Shown here piece by piece: positions 12,342 to 16,071 of a stretch of 16,071 nt of DNA. The DNA is from Gemmatimonadota bacterium (GTDB lineage Bacteria; Gemmatimonadota; Gemmatimonadetes; Gemmatimonadales; GWC2-71-9), in contig JAOTWK010000036.1 in NCBI GenBank assembly GCA_029862935.1, forward strand, positions 1 through 16,071, read 5' to 3'. The notes under the pieces were generated by a model. That model made no database searches. It saw only the letters and a list, made by a program, of their open reading frames with translations, and was not told where the DNA came from. Position 1 is the first letter of the stretch; each line of letters starts with the position of its first letter. A program made the position numbers and the translations under genes.

Positions 12342-13781
12342 ATGTCACCCATCGACGTGCAACAGATCGATGACTACCGCTGGCGCGTGCGCAAAAGCGG
12401 CGGCATGCGGACCGAAGGATTGATCTTCGCGGACCGCGCGCTGATGCGGGACCTCGAGGGCGACCAGTGTATTCAGCAGGTCGTGAACGTGGCCCACCTC
12501 CCCGGTATCGTGGGTCCCTCGATCGCGATGCCCGACATTCACTGGGGGTACGGATTTCCCATCGGTGGCGTTGCCGCCTTCGATGAAGAGAACGGGGTTG
12601 TTTCTCCGGGCGGTGTGGGCTACGACATCAACTGCGGCGTCCGGTTACTCCGGAGCTCGTTGGGCGCCGATGACGTGCGGCCGAAGCTCGCCCGTCTCAT
12701 GGACTCCCTTTTTGCCGGCATCCCCTCGGGAGTCGGCTCGTCGCGGTCCGACGTCAAGTTGTCACGTCCCGAGCTGGATAAAGTGCTCACGCAGGGTGCG
12801 CGCTGGGCCGTGCACGAGGGCTTCGGCCGACCACGGGATCTCGAGTGCATCGAGGCCAACGGCACGCTTCCCGGAGAACCCGACGTCGTGAGCGACCGGG
12901 CCAAGGAGCGCGGCAAAGCGCAGCTCGGAACCGTCGGGAGCGGAAACCACTTCGTGGAAGTCGGGACCGTGGCCGAGATCTTCGACGAGCCGGCCGCCAC
13001 GCGACTGGGACTCACGCTCGGCACGGTGACGTTCTTCATCCACTCCGGTTCGCGCGGACTCGGGTATCAAGTTTGTGATGATTCCATCGACACCATGGTG
13101 CGCGCGGCCGCCAAGTACGGCATCGAGCTGCCGGACAAGCAGCTCTGTTGCGCACCACTCACGAGCGCTGAAGCACGCCGTTATCTCGGCGCCATGAACG
13201 CCGCAGCGAATTACGCGTTCGCCAATCGGCAGATGATGAGTCACTACGTGCGGCGGTCACTCACGTCGGTGTTCTCTGCAGATGTCGCAGAAAGCGCAGA
13301 CCTGGTCTACGACGTCGCCCACAACATCGCCAAGTTCGAAACGCATCAGGTGAAAGGTGCGCGTCGCCGCGTGTGCGTGCACCGCAAGGGGGCGACACGC
13401 GCGTTTCCGCCAGGGCACCCGGAGCTTGCCGATCGGTTTCGCGATATCGGGCAGCCGGTACTCATCCCCGGCGACATGGGGCGCTATTCATTCGTGCTGG
13501 TAGGGACGGCAGGCGCCTTCGATGAGACGTTTGGCTCGACATGTCACGGAGCGGGACGACGGATGAGCCGTCACGCGGCCAAGAAGATTGCCCGCTCCCG
13601 CAACGTGCCGCGAGAACTCGAGGAACATGGCATCCTGATTCGCGCGGCGAGTCGCCGCACGGTCGATGAGGAAATCCCCGAGGCCTACAAAGACGTGCGC
13701 CAGGTGGTCGACGTCGTGCACGGGGCCGGCATCGGCAAGAAAGTGGCGAAGCTGGTACCGATGGGGGTGGTGAAGGGGTGA
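12342..13781 (+). CDS. rtcB: RNA-splicing/repair ligase RtcB (3'-phosphate/5'-OH RNA ligase)
   Basis: RtcB joins RNA ends carrying a 3'-phosphate or 2',3'-cyclic phosphate to 5'-OH ends, using GTP and Mn2+, in RNA repair and tRNA splicing. At 479 residues it is the length of the Pyrococcus enzyme (481). All signature stretches are present: MPDIHWGYGFPIGGVAAFD, GGVGYDINCGVRLL with metal ligand Cys98 (same number as in Pyrococcus), LGTVGSGNHFVEV, FFIHSGSRGLGYQV, YDVAHNIAKFETH, HRKGATRAFPPGHP, and STCHGAGRRMSR, whose His402 corresponds to the histidine that carries GMP. The frame runs to the KLVPMGVVKG end, so it appears complete and active. ATG 12342 begins 68 bp after the preceding gene; no ribosome binding site is seen, only an AT-rich patch with -10-like TATTGT (12324-12329), so the message may be nearly leaderless. 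Archease lies upstream; no RtcA or RtcR is in the window. Confidence 0.97.
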   Translation: MSPIDVQQIDDYRWRVRKSGGMRTEGLIFADRALMRDLEGDQCIQQVVNVAHLPGIVGPSIAMPDIHWGYGFPIGGVAAFDEENGVVSPGGVGYDINCGVRLLRSSLGADDVRPKLARLMDSLFAGIPSGVGSSRSDVKLSRPELDKVLTQGARWAVHEGFGRPRDLECIEANGTLPGEPDVVSDRAKERGKAQLGTVGSGNHFVEVGTVAEIFDEPAATRLGLTLGTVTFFIHSGSRGLGYQVCDDSIDTMVRAAAKYGIELPDKQLCCAPLTSAEARRYLGAMNAAANYAFANRQMMSHYVRRSLTSVFSADVAESADLVYDVAHNIAKFETHQVKGARRRVCVHRKGATRAFPPGHPELADRFRDIGQPVLIPGDMGRYSFVLVGTAGAFDETFGSTCHGAGRRMSRHAAKKIARSRNVPRELEEHGILIRAASRRTVDEEIPEAYKDVRQVVDVVHGAGIGKKVAKLVPMGVVKG

Positions 13782-13803
13782 AGCAGCCGTTGTACCCGCC
13801 CGA

Positions 13804-15705
13804 TCAACTCGCCAGCATCTTCTGAACTTCGTCCTGCGCATCCACTAAGCGACCGATATCTGCCGCCACCTCGCGCGCCGTCCCGAGCCGGCTGGTGACG
13901 CTCGCCACCTCGATGGTGCCTGCCGACAATCGCAGGAGGTCGAGCCGAAGCGTCTCGAGCGCCGCCACGGCGTCTTGCATACGCTGTTGCGCCTGATCAC
14001 GGAGTCCACCGATCCGCTGCTGAACCTCGACCCGTCTGTCGGTAGGTACCGATCCGTGCGCAGCAGTGAACTGGAGGGCATTGGTGCATTCGTCCACGAG
14101 TCGGCGCATTCGCTGCGCGTCCTCTTCCAGTCCCCGGACGACGTCGCGCAAGTCCGGCATGGACCGGCGCGTCGCTAGCGGCAATGCCTCGTACAAACTC
14201 TCCACGGCGGCTCCGACTGCCAGCTCGGTGGGCCGTCCGGTGAGTGCCGTCGACGGAAGCGCAATCCGCTTGAGTCCGATGCCGGAAACCCGAAACAGCC
14301 AGTCACCGATCCGACCCTTCCACCGCTGCCACCGCCGGCGCGCCTTCTTGTCGGAGCGTCGGTCGGCACGCAACCCGGTCACCGCCCCAGTCAACGCCAA
14401 GCCACCGGACGACAGGTACATCATCATGAGCACGGCGTCGGACGGATACGCACCAGCGAGAATGGCGCCGATCAAGCTGACGGCACCGGCGAAACCACCA
14501 TAGGCGATACGCCGCAGGCGGGTAGCGTGCTCCCGATACCGCTCTCCATAGAGAAATACCAGTTCTTCCTGGCGCGACTCGAGATCCTGGCGCAGTGCTT
14601 GAACGACATCGTCACGGGCATACCCCGAGCGCAGTACACCGCGGATGCGTCGAACTGACCCGAGGAGTGGCAGCGAACCGGCCCCGGCCAAGAGCGCCAG
14701 GAGCGTCGGGAGCCGCGCAAACCCCGGCAGGTTGAATAGGGCGGTGATCGTGAGTGGCACGCCCGCCCACAGGAGGACGAGCGCGAAGACGAACCCCAAC
14801 GGACGTTCTCTGCGCTTCAATTGCTCCACGAAGAGCCGAACCGGTACCGGTACATCCCGCCGCTCCTCCAGCGCGGCGCCGAGCCGGTCGGCAAGATCCA
14901 AGGCCGCGTCCACGCGCTGCTCACGGTCCTTTGCCAGACAGCGATCGACGATATCGCCAAGTCTGGCCGGAATACCGGGTGCCAGGGTGGCGAGCTTCGG
15001 TGGATCGGTGCTCAGGTGATGCCCCATCATCTGCGCGGGCGAGCTGGCGTCGAACGGGTAGCGCCCAGCGAGCACTAGAAAACCCAGTACGCCCAGGGAA
15101 TACAAGTCGCTCCGAGCGTCTACCGGTTCACCGCGGACCTGCTCCGGGCTCATGAACTCCGGCGTCCCGACCACCTCGCCGTCTTCGTCCGTCGGCCCGA
15201 GGACCGCGATACCGAAATCCGTCACGAGTGCACGGCCGCTTCCCTGCTCCAACAGGATGTTGTCCGCCTTGATGTCGCGATGCACGACACCCTGGCCGTG
15301 TGCGTAGACCAAGGCCCACGCGATTTCACGCAGTACGCGCACACCTTCACGCACCAGAAGCGGACCGCTGGTCGCGATACGCTGCGCCAGCGTCTGGCCC
15401 TCCACGTAGGTCATGGCGAAGAACACCAGATCGCCCTGTTCCTCGACCGCATGGATCGGCACGATGTGTGGATGAGAGAGCTTCGCGGCGGTGCGCGCCT
15501 CGTTCAGAAACTGCTCACGCAGGTGGGGTTGCCGCGCGAGATGCGGCAGGAGCAACTTCATCGCCACCGGCCGATCGAGCATCACGTCCCGCGCGAGGAA
15601 CACCACGCCCATGCCACCCCGCCCAATCTCGCGATCGAGCGAGTAGCGACCGGCGACCTGCTCCTGCAGGTCAAGGAACTCGGAGGTGGGGACGTCAGAC
15701 ATCAT
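13804..15705 (-). CDS. Membrane Ser/Thr protein kinase (PknB-like) with four predicted membrane helices
   Basis: A 633-residue Hanks-type kinase. Residues 20-285 form the kinase domain: Gly-loop IGRGGMGVVFLA (about 27-38), ATP Lys50 in AMKLL, catalytic loop HRDIKADN with Asp144 and Asn149, DFG at 163-165, the GTPEFMSPEQ activation-segment end, and SDLYSLGVLGF. All catalytic residues are intact, so activity is likely. After a juxtamembrane stretch come two pairs of membrane helices (about 303-324 and 330-350; 398-418 and 423-445) separated by a charged helical loop, then a long helical C-terminal region (about 490-633) rich in Arg, Glu and Gln. There is no PASTA sensor. The start is uncertain: ATG 15705 (or 15702) gives MSDVPTSEF, while ATG 15753 adds 16 residues within an inverted repeat. 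The gene is convergent with rtcB, with 22 bp between. Substrate unknown. Confidence 0.92.
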   Translation of the reverse strand: MMSDVPTSEFLDLQEQVAGRYSLDREIGRGGMGVVFLARDVMLDRPVAMKLLLPHLARQPHLREQFLNEARTAAKLSHPHIVPIHAVEEQGDLVFFAMTYVEGQTLAQRIATSGPLLVREGVRVLREIAWALVYAHGQGVVHRDIKADNILLEQGSGRALVTDFGIAVLGPTDEDGEVVGTPEFMSPEQVRGEPVDARSDLYSLGVLGFLVLAGRYPFDASSPAQMMGHHLSTDPPKLATLAPGIPARLGDIVDRCLAKDREQRVDAALDLADRLGAALEERRDVPVPVRLFVEQLKRRERPLGFVFALVLLWAGVPLTITALFNLPGFARLPTLLALLAGAGSLPLLGSVRRIRGVLRSGYARDDVVQALRQDLESRQEELVFLYGERYREHATRLRRIAYGGFAGAVSLIGAILAGAYPSDAVLMMMYLSSGGLALTGAVTGLRADRRSDKKARRRWQRWKGRIGDWLFRVSGIGLKRIALPSTALTGRPTELAVGAAVESLYEALPLATRRSMPDLRDVVRGLEEDAQRMRRLVDECTNALQFTAAHGSVPTDRRVEVQQRIGGLRDQAQQRMQDAVAALETLRLDLLRLSAGTIEVASVTSRLGTAREVAADIGRLVDAQDEVQKMLAS

Positions 15706-15729
15706 CCGAGAATGCGAGCAAGAGCGCCG

Positions 15730-15754
15730 CATGGCAGCGGGCCACTCCGCCATG
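15730..15754 (-). repeat. Inverted repeat around the upstream candidate starts of the kinase gene
   Basis: On the minus strand CATGGCGG and CTGCCATG flank a 9-base loop; seven Watson-Crick pairs and one G-U pair make an 8-bp hairpin. Each arm contains an in-frame ATG (at 15753 and 15732), and the structure ends 25 bp before the preferred ATG 15705. It could be a leader hairpin or a protein-binding dyad. Confidence 0.4.
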
Positions 15755-15797
15755 GCACCACGATCGTTTGCCGTCGGGGGCCGCGGACGGACCGACG

Positions 15798-16071
15798 CTA
15801 CTCAGCCTTCTTTCGTCCTCTCCCTTCGTCGGGGCGATCGAACAGCGATTCCCACCCTCGCTGAATGGCTCGCGCCGAGCCGAGTCCTACCGCCACCGCG
15901 AATGCCACGCCGATTGCGCCAAAGGTGATGAGGAATGCCGCAAGCACGATCTCTCGCGACTCAGCCGCACCTCGAGACTCACAGGTCACCCCGGCGAGAG
16001 TCAGATGAGTCTGCAATCGCCCTCGGTGTTGCGCAATGGCCTCGGGGAGGGACCGACAGAAAAAAAAGGAG
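15798..16071 (-). CDS. Small membrane protein, C-terminal end, probably continuing past the right edge
   Basis: The frame is open from the window edge to a TAG at 15800-15798. It shows one strong membrane helix, IVLAAFLITFGAIGVAFAVA, followed by VGLGSARAIQRGWESLFDR and a charged Lys/Arg/Glu tail. This hydrophobic helix running into GLGSxxx plus an amphipathic stretch resembles the pore-lining TM3 or conserved-helix end of MscS-type channel proteins, but the match is by eye only. An in-frame TTG at 16016 could start a 72-residue protein, and GTG 15986 a shorter one; the frame remains open upstream to the edge, so the true start may lie outside. The kinase gene follows on the same strand, 92 bp away, and may share its transcript. 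A T8 tract (minus strand, 16067-16060) near the edge makes the upstream part uncertain. Confidence 0.45.
   Translation of the reverse strand, partial: SFFFCRSLPEAIAQHRGRLQTHLTLAGVTCESRGAAESREIVLAAFLITFGAIGVAFAVAVGLGSARAIQRGWESLFDRPDEGRGRKKAE

Noticed and set aside
1..16071. CRISPR array, insertion sequence, prophage, toxin-antitoxin or defence system
   Set aside because: No regular direct repeats, transposase or integrase motifs, terminal repeats, or paired small toxin/antitoxin genes were seen; the recognised genes are housekeeping, signalling or envelope types.

Overview
The window looks like ordinary chromosome from a GC-rich, menaquinone-making bacterium, most likely a member of the Gemmatimonadota. 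That placement is an inference from protein style: a multi-membrane-span Ser/Thr kinase, an archease/RtcB pair, a futalosine-pathway MqnD, a GSI-alpha type glutamine synthetase and small secreted glycine-zipper proteins. No mobile element, CRISPR array, rRNA or tRNA was seen. Genes are densely packed on both strands, and no clear U-tract terminator was found between them.

Layout. 1-858 (minus): the first 286 codons of glnA, running off the left edge, with an unusually readable promoter region at 942-1026. 1090-1413 (minus): a small conserved-looking protein of unknown function. 1564-5343 (plus): a zinc-ribbon/TM/TPR-like protein followed 8 bp later by mqnD, then, after a possible promoter, a response regulator with an HD-GYP domain overlapping a beta-propeller-like lipoprotein gene by 26 nt. 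5353-5778 (minus): a solitary type IV pilin-like or pseudopilin gene, convergent with the lipoprotein gene and divergent from the next block.

5930-10810 (plus): a probable five-gene unit made of a MerR-like regulator, LemA, an HtpX-like M48 membrane protease, a PlsB-like glycerol-3-phosphate acyltransferase and a YhaM-type 3'-5' exoribonuclease. Junctions inside it are a 4-bp overlap, a very tight or overlapping junction, and a 12-bp gap. 10815-11024 (minus): a short hypothetical ORF convergent with yhaM. 11088-13781 (plus): archease, a secreted or membrane glycine-zipper protein with its own strong promoter and a structured leader, and rtcB RNA ligase. 13804-15705 (minus): a large membrane Ser/Thr protein kinase. 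15798 to the right edge (minus): the C-terminal end of a small membrane protein.

How the genes may work together. LemA, HtpX and the acyltransferase suggest membrane quality control and phospholipid synthesis. YhaM, archease and RtcB place RNA turnover and RNA repair/ligation within about 4 kb of each other. Two items deserve the closest look: the row of three hairpins between archease and rtcB (11560-11636), and the overlapping sigma-54-like and sigma-70-like signals upstream of glnA. A G-quadruplex motif in the htpX message and an inverted repeat around the kinase start are further non-coding signals. All functional links are inferences from sequence and position.
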